NCBI RefSeq assembly: GCF_013761245.1
Contig: NZ_JACDUT010000016.1
Span: 1-54,998, forward strand
Origin: Thermaerobacillus caldiproteolyticus
GTDB taxonomy: Bacteria; Bacillota; Bacilli; Bacillales; Anoxybacillaceae
Direction: 5' to 3'
DNA length: 54,998 nucleotides
The stretch's first letter is position 1. The number at the start of each line of letters is the position of its first letter. The notes beneath the pieces are model-generated. The model saw only the letters and a program-made list of their open reading frames with translations. It was not told where the DNA came from and made no database searches. A program made the translations under genes and the position numbers. Below, piece by piece: positions 47,227 to 54,998 of this stretch.

Positions 47227-47261
47227 TTTCGACAGGGACAAGTCCCTGTCGAAATTTTTTT
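47227..47261 (+). terminator. terminator after cysK
   Basis: TTTCGACAGGGA pairs perfectly with TCCCTGTCGAAA around CAAG, followed by TTTTTTTC. Confidence 0.93.
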
Positions 47262-47334
47262 CATAATGATATGTGCTGCAATTCATTGTACAATAAACGT
47301 ATCGAATGTAAGGAGGGAGTTGGAACGACCGTTT

Positions 47335-48753
47335 ATGCAAGCACGAAAAATCCTGAAGCGAAAGATCCCTTATAAACAACGAGATTGGTTTCAACAATAT
47401 AAAACGTTAGCGAAAAACGAACCATATCATGTTTTGTTAGAAAGCGGCCGGGCGGGACGCTATAGCATTATCGGATTATATCCAGCTGGAACTATACAAG
47501 GAAAGGGAACAGAGCTAGTTGTTCGGTATAAAGGGCAAGAAGAGCGGTGGCACGGTAATCCATTGTTGTTAATGAAGCAATGGTTTGTGCAAGCAGGAAC
47601 CGTTTCTTTTAGTGAGGGACCGCAATTCCAGGGGGGAGCGATTGGATACGTTAGTTATGACTGTGCTCGTTATATTGAACGCCTTCCTTCCAAAGCGAAA
47701 GATGATCTTCAGCTTCCTGAGTTATATTTTCTTATTTTTGATGATGTATTTGTTTACGATCATGATGAACAAACATTATATCTCATTACAAATTATATAG
47801 AAGGGGAGCAGCAAGAGGCTGAGCAAAGACTTGCTCAATATGAGGCATTATGGTTAAAAGAGCGTGCGGAAGTAGAGCCGATGCCGTTTGTACCAACAGC
47901 GGAAAAAGAAACTGTCTCAATGACAGAAGTGGAATTTATGGAAGCAGTCGAAAAAGTACGGCAATATATTGCTCAAGGTGACGTATTTCAAGTCAATTTA
48001 TCTGTCCGTCAATCAAAGCCGCTTTTAACGTATCCGTTTCATATTTATGAACAGCTGCGTTTGCTTAATCCTTCTCCGTACATGGCGTACCTTCACTTTC
48101 CAGAGTTTCAAATTGTCAGCGGTTCGCCGGAGCTGCTTGTGAAGAAAAAGGGGAGTAAAGTTAGTACAAGACCTATTGCTGGAACGCGTTCACGCGGGAA
48201 AACAAAAGGGGAAGATGAACAAATTGCAGCAAAGCTACTAGCAAATGAAAAAGAGAGAGCTGAGCATGTGATGCTCGTTGATTTAGAACGTAATGATTTA
48301 GGAAGAGTATGTCAATATGGTACAGTAAAAGTAGACGAATGGATGACGATTGAAGCGTATTCTCATGTCATGCACATTGTTTCCCACGTATCAGGACAGT
48401 TGCAGGATGGAAAAGATGCGTTTGACGTCATTCAAGCGGTCTTTCCAGGAGGAACGATTACGGGAGCACCAAAAGTGCGGACGATGGAAATTATTGAGGA
48501 GCTCGAACCAGTACGGCGCAGTGTATACACAGGTTCCATTGGCTGGATAGGCTTTAATGGGGATATGGAACTGAATATTGCAATTCGAACGATGATCGCA
48601 AAAGACGGGATGGCTCACGTACAAGCAGGAGCAGGCATTGTCATTGACTCACGTCCTGAATATGAGTATCAAGAATGTTTGAAAAAAGCGGCAGCGCTTT
48701 GGAAAGCAAAAGAGTTGAGCGAAGCAGAGCAACCATTTTTGAGCATGAGGTGA
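47335..48753 (+). CDS. pabB: para-aminobenzoate synthase component I
   Basis: With the glutaminase PabA it makes aminodeoxychorismate for folate. The 472-residue product is a chorismate-binding enzyme: GQ-GD-like [23 protein letters not shown], the [11 protein letters not shown] block, [20 protein letters not shown] in two parts, [11 protein letters not shown] and [12 protein letters not shown] at 47335 gives the family length (B. subtilis 470), but the AAGGAGGG (47310-47317) is 17 bases away. TTG at 47320 is only 3 bases from it, so neither start has normal spacing. It is the first gene of the folate operon. Confidence 0.92.
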   Translation: MQARKILKRKIPYKQRDWFQQYKTLAKNEPYHVLLESGRAGRYSIIGLYPAGTIQGKGTELVVRYKGQEERWHGNPLLLMKQWFVQAGTVSFSEGPQFQGGAIGYVSYDCARYIERLPSKAKDDLQLPELYFLIFDDVFVYDHDEQTLYLITNYIEGEQQEAEQRLAQYEALWLKERAEVEPMPFVPTAEKETVSMTEVEFMEAVEKVRQYIAQGDVFQVNLSVRQSKPLLTYPFHIYEQLRLLNPSPYMAYLHFPEFQIVSGSPELLVKKKGSKVSTRPIAGTRSRGKTKGEDEQIAAKLLANEKERAEHVMLVDLERNDLGRVCQYGTVKVDEWMTIEAYSHVMHIVSHVSGQLQDGKDAFDVIQAVFPGGTITGAPKVRTMEIIEELEPVRRSVYTGSIGWIGFNGDMELNIAIRTMIAKDGMAHVQAGAGIVIDSRPEYEYQECLKKAAALWKAKELSEAEQPFLSMR

Positions 48754-48758
48754 GAAAG

Positions 48759-49337
48759 ATGATTTTTATGATTGATAATTACGATTCATTTACGTACAAC
48801 TTAGTTCAATATTTAGGGGCATTAGGGGAAGAATTAATTGTAAAGCGAAATGATGAAATTACGATCGAAGAGATCGAGAAACTGAACCCTGATTTTCTAA
48901 TGATTTCGCCTGGTCCGTGCAGCCCGGATGAAGCGGGAATAAGTATGAGCGCCATCGAACATTTTGCCGGGAAAATTCCGATTTTCGGCGTGTGTTTAGG
49001 CCATCAGTCAATCGCGCAAGTATTTGGTGGAGAGGTTGTTCGAGCAGAACGGTTAATGCATGGGAAAACATCACAAATCTTTCATGACGGAAAGACGATT
49101 TTTACGAATGTTCCTAATCCATTTACGGCGACGCGTTATCATTCGCTGATTGTCAAAAAAGAAACGCTACCAAGTTGTTTTGACATCTCGGCATGGACGG
49201 AAGAAGGCGAGATTATGGCGATTCGTCATAAAACATTGCCGATTGAAGGGGTACAATTTCACCCAGAATCGATTATGACAAGCCATGGCATGCAGCTATT
49301 AAAAAACTTTATTGAAACATATAAAAGGGTTCGATAA
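48759..49337 (+). CDS. pabA: aminodeoxychorismate/anthranilate synthase glutaminase subunit
   Basis: Supplies ammonia from glutamine to PabB. In B. subtilis the same protein also serves TrpE, whence the name TrpG. The 192-residue product has the class I amidotransferase triad: Cys79 in FGVCLGHQ, and His and Glu in [24 protein letters not shown] at the N terminus and SPGPCSP form the oxyanion region. ATG at 48759 follows GAGGTGA, which lies in the pabB end. pabC follows after 3 bases. Confidence 0.96.
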   Translation: MIFMIDNYDSFTYNLVQYLGALGEELIVKRNDEITIEEIEKLNPDFLMISPGPCSPDEAGISMSAIEHFAGKIPIFGVCLGHQSIAQVFGGEVVRAERLMHGKTSQIFHDGKTIFTNVPNPFTATRYHSLIVKKETLPSCFDISAWTEEGEIMAIRHKTLPIEGVQFHPESIMTSHGMQLLKNFIETYKRVR

Positions 49338-49340
49338 TCG

Positions 49341-50216
49341 ATGTATTTATATGTAAATGGTGATATTGTTCATAAGGACGAAGCGAGCATTTCACCGTTT
49401 GATCATGGCTTTATGTACGGGCTTGGTGTGTTTGAGACGTTTCGCACGTATGATGGACATCCGTTTCTTTTAGACGATCATCTTGCGCGACTCCATGACA
49501 GCTTATGGGAAATGAATATTGCCTTAACCCTTCATCGGAATGAGGTTACCCAAATTATTTATCAGTTGCTGGAGGCGAATCAATTAAAAAATGCCTATGT
49601 TCGCTTAAATGTGTCAGCAGGTGTAGGTGACATCGGCTTGCAGACAGGCGAATATAACCAGCCAACTGTTATTGTCTATATGAAGCCGCTTATGTTGTCT
49701 TCTTCCATTGAAAAGGTATGTAGAATTCTAAAAACAAGAAGAAATAGCCCTGAGGGAAAAGAACGGTTAAAATCTCATCATTATCTTAACAATGTATTAG
49801 GTAAATGGGAAATTGGGAACGACCCTAAATTGGAAGGCATTTTCCTGAACGAAAAAGGGTTCATTGCTGAAGGAATTGTTTCTAACATCTTTTGGGTTAA
49901 AAATAGAACGGTGTATACCCCAGCTGTTGGTACAGGAATTTTGAATGGTGTGACAAGACAATTTGTGATCGCTATGCTTACAGCGTTGCAAATTGATTGT
50001 CAAGAAGGATTCTACTCTCTTGATGAGTTAAAAGAGGCAGACGAAGTATTTGTAACGAATTCGATTCAAGAAATTGTTCCTGTTGGCCAAGTAGATGACT
50101 GTTTTTATCTTGGAGCTAGCGGTCCATTGACTAAGTTACTGAAAAAGCATTATGAACGTTTTACCTCTTTTCTATGGACAAGACACGAACTAACGGAAAG
50201 GATCGACATGAAATGA
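49341..50216 (+). CDS. pabC: aminodeoxychorismate lyase
   Basis: Releases pyruvate from aminodeoxychorismate to give p-aminobenzoate. It is a fold-type IV PLP enzyme related to branched-chain aminotransferases. The 291-residue product has FDHGFMYGLGVFET, the PLP Lys144 in RLKSHHYLNN, and NEKGFIAEGIVSNIFWV, TPAVGTGILNGVTR. ATG at 49341 follows AAAGGG with short spacing. It overlaps folP by 4 bases. Confidence 0.95.
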   Translation: MYLYVNGDIVHKDEASISPFDHGFMYGLGVFETFRTYDGHPFLLDDHLARLHDSLWEMNIALTLHRNEVTQIIYQLLEANQLKNAYVRLNVSAGVGDIGLQTGEYNQPTVIVYMKPLMLSSSIEKVCRILKTRRNSPEGKERLKSHHYLNNVLGKWEIGNDPKLEGIFLNEKGFIAEGIVSNIFWVKNRTVYTPAVGTGILNGVTRQFVIAMLTALQIDCQEGFYSLDELKEADEVFVTNSIQEIVPVGQVDDCFYLGASGPLTKLLKKHYERFTSFLWTRHELTERIDMK

Positions 50217-51070
50217 TGATAGAAACGAACTTAACATCTTTTGTCATTCGTTGTGGCTCTTATGAATTAGATTTACAACGTAAAACTATGGTGATGGGAA
50301 TTTTAAACGTAACACCGGATTCTTTTTCTGATGGCGGTCGATTTAACGCTATAGATCGAGCGGTCGAGCATGCGAAAAAACTAGTCGCTGATGGAGCGGA
50401 TATCATTGATATCGGGGGAGAATCGACACGACCTGGTGCCGAAAAAGTATCATTAGAAGAAGAGTTGAGACGAGTCATTCCTGTCATTAAAGCGGTAGCC
50501 GAAGAAGTCGATGTTCCGATTTCTATTGATACGTATAAGGCGGAAGTCGCTAGACAAGCGATTGAAGCGGGAGCACATATTATTAACGATGTATGGGGAG
50601 CGAAAGCGGATAAGAAAATGGCAGAAGTCGCTGCTCATTATGATGTTCCCATTATTTTAATGCACAATCGGCATGACCTTCAGTATGAATATTTAATTTC
50701 CGATATGATCGCGGATTTATTTGAAAGTGTGAAACTCGTGAAAAATGCCGGGGTAAAGGATGAAAATATCATTCTAGACCCGGGCATTGGCTTTGCAAAA
50801 ACATTTGAACATAATTTGGAAGTGATGAGACATTTAGACGAATTTACAAAGCTAGGTTACCCTGTGTTGTTAGGAACATCGCGGAAATCGTTTATTGGTC
50901 ACGTTCTTGATCTACCTGTAGACGAGCGTGTAGAAGGAACAGGGGCAACAATTTGTCTTGGAATTGCAAAAGGAGTTCATATTGTTCGTGTTCATGATGT
51001 GTTACCGATAGCGCGAATGGCTAAGATGATGGATGCCATGCTTGGAAAAGGGGGCGATCGTCATCGATAA
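50213..51070 (+). CDS. folP: dihydropteroate synthase
   Basis: Condenses p-aminobenzoate with dihydropterin pyrophosphate; it is the sulfonamide target (sul in B. subtilis). The 285-residue TIM-barrel product has MGILNVTPDSFSDGGRF, DIGGESTRPGAE, PISIDTYKAEVA, LDPGIGFAKT and LGTSRKSF. ATG at 50213 (or 50216) overlaps the pabC stop and has AAAGGA at 50197-50202. The length equals B. subtilis Sul. Its end overlaps the region where folB starts. Confidence 0.96.
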   Translation: MMIETNLTSFVIRCGSYELDLQRKTMVMGILNVTPDSFSDGGRFNAIDRAVEHAKKLVADGADIIDIGGESTRPGAEKVSLEEELRRVIPVIKAVAEEVDVPISIDTYKAEVARQAIEAGAHIINDVWGAKADKKMAEVAAHYDVPIILMHNRHDLQYEYLISDMIADLFESVKLVKNAGVKDENIILDPGIGFAKTFEHNLEVMRHLDEFTKLGYPVLLGTSRKSFIGHVLDLPVDERVEGTGATICLGIAKGVHIVRVHDVLPIARMAKMMDAMLGKGGDRHR

Positions 51071-51422
51071 AATTTATGTCAATCGGATGGAGTTTTATGG
51101 GTACCATGGGGCACTCCCTGAAGAGCATGTGCTTGGGCAACGTTTTTTCGTTGATCTCATTGTCGAAACAGATTTACAAAAGGCAGGGAACAGTGATCGC
51201 CTAGACGACACTGTCAATTACGCCAAGCTGTATGAAATTTGTAAGGAAGTTGTTGAAGAGAGACAGTTTGCCCTCATTGAGGCGGTTGCAGAAAACATCG
51301 CTCATAATATTTTATCCTCTTTTCCAACCATTGATCGTTGTACAGTGAAAGTAATCAAACCTAACCCGCCTATTAAGGGGCACTATGAATCTGTAGCGGT
51401 AGAGATTGTAAGGAGTCGATAA
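51033..51422 (+). CDS. folB: dihydroneopterin aldolase
   Basis: Cleaves 7,8-dihydroneopterin to hydroxymethyl-dihydropterin. The family part runs from IDKIYVNRMEFYGYHG to the C terminus, with the catalytic Glu and Tyr region, IEAVAENIAHNIL and KVIKPNPPIKGHYESVA. The start is uncertain. The family start aligns at 51063, where the codon is ATC (GTC at 51060), and AAAGGGGG at 51047-51054 would place a start there with 8-base spacing. Regular starts exist only further upstream inside folP: ATG 51033 and TTG 51042, neither with a ribosome-binding site. Coordinates use the ATG; from 51063 the protein would be 119 residues. Confidence 0.88.
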   Translation: MPCLEKGAIVIDKIYVNRMEFYGYHGALPEEHVLGQRFFVDLIVETDLQKAGNSDRLDDTVNYAKLYEICKEVVEERQFALIEAVAENIAHNILSSFPTIDRCTVKVIKPNPPIKGHYESVAVEIVRSR

Positions 51423-51950
51423 ATGGAAAGTTATGCATATATTGCCCTTGGCTCTAATGTAGGAAACCGTCTTTACTATTTGCGGGAAGCTGTAAGAAAG
51501 CTGGATGAACATGAACAAATTTCTGTTATCGACACGTCATCCATTTATGAAACAGACCCGGTTGGTTATGTGGAGCAAGATAAATTTTTAAATATGGTTA
51601 TTAAAATTCAAACCACCCTTTCACCATTTGCTTTGCTAGAAGTGACACGAAAAATTGAACAGGAACTTGGTAGAAAAAGGGAAATTCGTTGGGGACCACG
51701 TACGTTAGACCTTGACATTTTATTATATAATCGTGAAAATATTGAAACAGAGCAACTTACCATTCCACATCCACGAATGGTAGAGCGAGCATTCGTATTA
51801 GTTCCGTTATTTGAACTTGATGCTCATATACGTATTCCGAACGTAAAGCAGCATATAGCATTAATCATAGATGAATTACCAGATAGAGAAGGGGTCCGCA
51901 TATGGAAGCAGAAAAGTGGGGAAGACGTATTCGCGCTTTTCGAAAACTAA
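51423..51950 (+). CDS. folK: 2-amino-4-hydroxy-6-hydroxymethyldihydropteridine diphosphokinase
   Basis: Transfers pyrophosphate from ATP to hydroxymethyl-dihydropterin, the step before FolP. The 175-residue product has YIALGSNVGNR, SSIYETDPVGYVEQDKFLN in two blocks, the RWGPRTLDLDILLY metal-binding motif and IPHPRMVERAFVL. ATG at 51423 directly follows the folB stop (TAAATG) and has AAGGAGT upstream. Its 3' end overlaps yazB by 49 bases. Confidence 0.95.
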   Translation: MESYAYIALGSNVGNRLYYLREAVRKLDEHEQISVIDTSSIYETDPVGYVEQDKFLNMVIKIQTTLSPFALLEVTRKIEQELGRKREIRWGPRTLDLDILLYNRENIETEQLTIPHPRMVERAFVLVPLFELDAHIRIPNVKQHIALIIDELPDREGVRIWKQKSGEDVFALFEN

Positions 51951-52123
51951 AAGGATATACACAAGAAAGTTTAGCAAAAGATCTAGGAGTCTCTGTATCC
52001 GTTTTAGGTGAAATTGAGCGCGGGAATCGTTTGCCAACGGAGCAATTTTTAGACAAGGTGGCGAAGCTATTAAATATAACGGTAGATGAGCTTGCTCCAC
52101 CGAAGACCGATTCCGATCATTGA
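51902..52123 (+). CDS. yazB: XRE-family helix-turn-helix protein YazB
   Basis: Small DNA-binding protein of unknown target inside the folate operon. The 73-residue product is almost only an HTH: RIRAFRKLKGYTQESLAKDLGVSVSVLGEIERGN, with the recognition helix near residues 30-41. ATG at 51902 follows AGAAGGGG and lies in another frame within the end of folK, 49 bases before its stop. Its conserved place suggests a role tied to folate or dusB/lysS expression, but nothing is known. Confidence 0.88.
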   Translation: MEAEKWGRRIRAFRKLKGYTQESLAKDLGVSVSVLGEIERGNRLPTEQFLDKVAKLLNITVDELAPPKTDSDH

Positions 52124-52139
52124 AAAAGGAGGTAGAGAG

Positions 52140-53141
52140 ATGCTGAAAATTGGTGATATTGAAATAAAAAATCCCGTTGTGCTTGCCCCGATGGCAGGTG
52201 TATGTAACTCTGCGTTTCGTCTAACCGTGAAAGAGTTTGGTGCAGGACTTGTTTGTGCGGAGATGGTCAGCGATAAAGGAATTTTGTTTAATAATGAAAA
52301 GACACTAGGAATGTTGTACATTGATGAGCGCGAAAAGCCATTAAGCCTACAGATTTTTGGCGGAGAGAAGGAAACGCTAGTAGAAGCAGCTAAATTCGTT
52401 GATAAAAATACCAATGCAGATATTATTGATATTAATATGGGTTGTCCTGTTCCAAAAATCACAAAATGTGATGCAGGTGCAAAATGGTTATTAGACCCGA
52501 ACAAAATTTATGATGTGGTCGCTGCGATCGTCGATGCAGTAGAAAAGCCTGTAACAGTAAAAATGCGAATCGGCTGGGATGAGAACCATATTTACGCAGT
52601 CGAAAACGCTCAAGCGGTGGAGCGGGCTGGTGGCAAGGCGGTTGCTGTTCATGGGAGAACGAGAGTACAAATGTATGAAGGAAAAGCGGATTGGAATATC
52701 ATTAAGCAGGTAAAAGAAGCGGTCAACATCCCTGTCATTGGAAATGGTGATGTACAAACACCTCAAGATGCGAAGAGAATGTTAGAGGAAACGGGCGTAG
52801 ACGGTGTTATGATCGGCAGAGCTGCTCTCGGAAACCCATGGATGATTTATCGTACTGTTCGTTATTTGGAAACAGGAGAGCTTATCCCGGAGCCTTCTGT
52901 AAGAGAAAAGATCGAAGTATGTATTTTACATTTAGACCGTTTAATTGCTTTGAAAAACGAGCATATTGCCATAAAAGAAATGCGCAAACACGCTGCTTGG
53001 TATTTAAAAGGTATTCGCGGAAATGCAAAAATTCGCAATGAGATTAACGAATGTAACACACGAGAAGAACTTGTTACCCTGTTAATGAACTTTGTAGAAG
53101 AAGTCGAAAACAAACAACAAAGCAATGCACAGGCTGTGTAA
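52140..53141 (+). CDS. dusB: tRNA-dihydrouridine synthase DusB
   Basis: FMN enzyme reducing uridines of tRNA to dihydrouridine. The 333-residue product has the N-terminal LAPMAGVCNSAFR FMN-binding block, CAEMVSDKGI, the catalytic Cys102 in INMGCPVPKI, VKMRIGWDE, VHGRTRVQMYEGKADW, IGNGDV and GVMIGRAALGNPW. ATG at 52140 follows AAGGAGG and gives the length of B. subtilis DusB. An earlier in-frame ATG (52086) lies inside yazB. It is the last gene of the folate operon before a terminator. Confidence 0.95.
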   Translation: MLKIGDIEIKNPVVLAPMAGVCNSAFRLTVKEFGAGLVCAEMVSDKGILFNNEKTLGMLYIDEREKPLSLQIFGGEKETLVEAAKFVDKNTNADIIDINMGCPVPKITKCDAGAKWLLDPNKIYDVVAAIVDAVEKPVTVKMRIGWDENHIYAVENAQAVERAGGKAVAVHGRTRVQMYEGKADWNIIKQVKEAVNIPVIGNGDVQTPQDAKRMLEETGVDGVMIGRAALGNPWMIYRTVRYLETGELIPEPSVREKIEVCILHLDRLIALKNEHIAIKEMRKHAAWYLKGIRGNAKIRNEINECNTREELVTLLMNFVEEVENKQQSNAQAV

Positions 53142-53169
53142 ATAAGGAAAATAAATGTATGTATTATTT

Positions 53170-53197
53170 ACTGCCAGCCTTGGCTGGCAGTATTTTT
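53170..53197 (+). terminator. terminator after dusB
   Basis: ACTGCCAGC pairs perfectly with GCTGGCAGT around CTTG, followed by ATTTTTC. Confidence 0.9.
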
Positions 53198-53202
53198 CAT
53201 AA

Positions 53203-54711
<1,509 letters not shown>

Positions 54712-54719
54712 GAGGTGTA

Positions 54720-54766
54720 TATATCCCCTATGAAATAGAGAACATCATAGGGGATATAAATTTTTT
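54720..54766 (+). terminator. terminator after lysS
   Basis: A 14-bp perfect stem (54720-54733 with 54745-54758) followed by AATTTTTT. Confidence 0.93.
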
Positions 54767-54776
54767 AAAAAAGTTG

Positions 54777-54805
54777 TTGACTTTTAATTTTAAACATGAT
54801 AAATT
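54777..54805 (+). promoter_or_regulatory. rrn P1 promoter
   Basis: TTGACT (54777-54782) and TAAATT (54800-54805) with a 17-base spacer; A/T runs just upstream could act as an UP element. Confidence 0.75.
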
Positions 54806-54811
54806 GATAAA

Positions 54812-54829
54812 CGTCGCTTCGGAGCGACG
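54812..54829 (+). other. hairpin between rrn P1 and P2
   Basis: CGTCGCT pairs perfectly with AGCGACG around TCGG, at the predicted start of the P1 transcript. A related TCGC/GCGA pair recurs after P2 near 54883-54896. Confidence 0.6.
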
Positions 54830-54847
54830 AAAAATAAATAAAGAGTG

Positions 54848-54876
54848 TTGACAAAATAAAGTTTAATTGATAAAAT
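54848..54876 (+). promoter_or_regulatory. rrn P2 promoter
   Basis: TTGACA (54848-54853) and TAAAAT (54871-54876) with a 17-base spacer, the usual tandem arrangement of Bacillus rrn operons. Confidence 0.82.
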
Positions 54877-54906
54877 GAGAAAGTCGCCTTGAGCGATGAA
54901 AACAAA

Positions 54907-54918
54907 TGTTCTTTGAAA
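54907..54918 (+). promoter_or_regulatory. rrn leader boxA antitermination element
   Basis: TGTTCTTTGAAA is the boxA-type sequence seen in Bacillus rRNA leaders, where Nus factors load for antitermination. Confidence 0.7.
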
Positions 54919-54965
54919 ACTGAACAAAACGAAGCGTCCACGTCAATTTGCTAGGTTGTTTAACT

Positions 54966-54998
54966 TTCTATGGAGAGTTTGATCCTGGCTCAGGACGA
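54966..54998 (+). rRNA. rrs: 16S ribosomal RNA, first bases (continues outside window)
   Basis: The window ends in GAGAGTTTGATCCTGGCTCA, the universal 5' end of bacterial 16S rRNA. The mature 5' end near 54966 is set by comparison with B. subtilis (seven bases before GAGAG). Confidence 0.95.

Overview
The window is a stretch of ordinary, dense, AT-rich Bacillaceae chromosome from the origin-proximal region. Its gene order is the one known from Bacillus subtilis between two rRNA operons: csfB, yaaO, tmk, holB, ricT, yabA, trmN6, rsmI, abrB, metS, tatD, yabE, rnmV, rsmA, yabG, veg, sspF, ispE, purR, ridA, spoVG, glmU, prs, ctc, pth, fin, mfd, spoVT, yabM, yabN, rqcP, yabP, yabQ, divIC, yabR, tRNA-Met, tRNA-Glu, spoIIE, yabS, yabT, tilS, hpt, ftsH, coaX, hslO, cysK, pabB, pabA, pabC, folP, folB, folK, yazB, dusB, lysS. 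It opens inside a 5S rRNA gene and closes at the 5' end of a 16S gene. Protein sequences, LysS above all, look closest to the Geobacillus/Parageobacillus/Anoxybacillus group. That is a judgement from memory; no search was run. The organism is clearly an endospore former.

Layout. Positions 1-3433: end of an rRNA operon, then a glutamine-type ABC transporter operon (glnQHMP). Positions 3561-9911: the sigma-G inhibitor gene csfB, a PLP decarboxylase, and a run of replication and RNA-modification genes. darA-yaaR (between tmk and holB) and yazA (between trmN6 and rsmI), expected from B. subtilis, are not present at those places. Positions 9949-20704: abrB (the only minus-strand gene), metS, tatD, the cell-wall protein yabE, the 5S maturase rnmV, rsmA, the sporulation genes yabG and sspF, veg, ispE and purR-ridA. 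Positions 20825-29199: spoVG, glmU-prs, ctc, pth, fin and mfd. Positions 29288-40380: a sporulation and division block (spoVT, yabM, yabN, rqcP, yabP, yabQ, divIC, yabR, two tRNAs, spoIIE, yabS, yabT). Positions 40394-54711: tilS, hpt, ftsH, coaX, hslO, cysK, the folate operon pabB to dusB, and lysS. A tandem-promoter rRNA leader follows.

Regulation can be read in many places. Matches or near matches are visible for sigma-A (veg twice, yabR, the tRNAs, cysK, rrn P1 and P2), sigma-H (spoVG, exact), sigma-B (ctc), sigma-K (yabG), sigma-G (spoVT), and Spo0A-type control (abrB tandem 0A boxes; spoIIE with a 21-bp spacer). Intrinsic terminators mark most unit ends.

I found no defence system, prophage, insertion sequence, CRISPR array or new gene cluster. 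The points most worth a second look are at the RNA and translation level: a hairpin upstream of rnmV that would bring a distant Shine-Dalgarno to normal spacing; a multi-hairpin, terminator-ended RNA between spoVT and yabM; folB with ATC or GTC where a start codon should be; sspF apparently starting at CTG; and a terminator hairpin in the metS leader.
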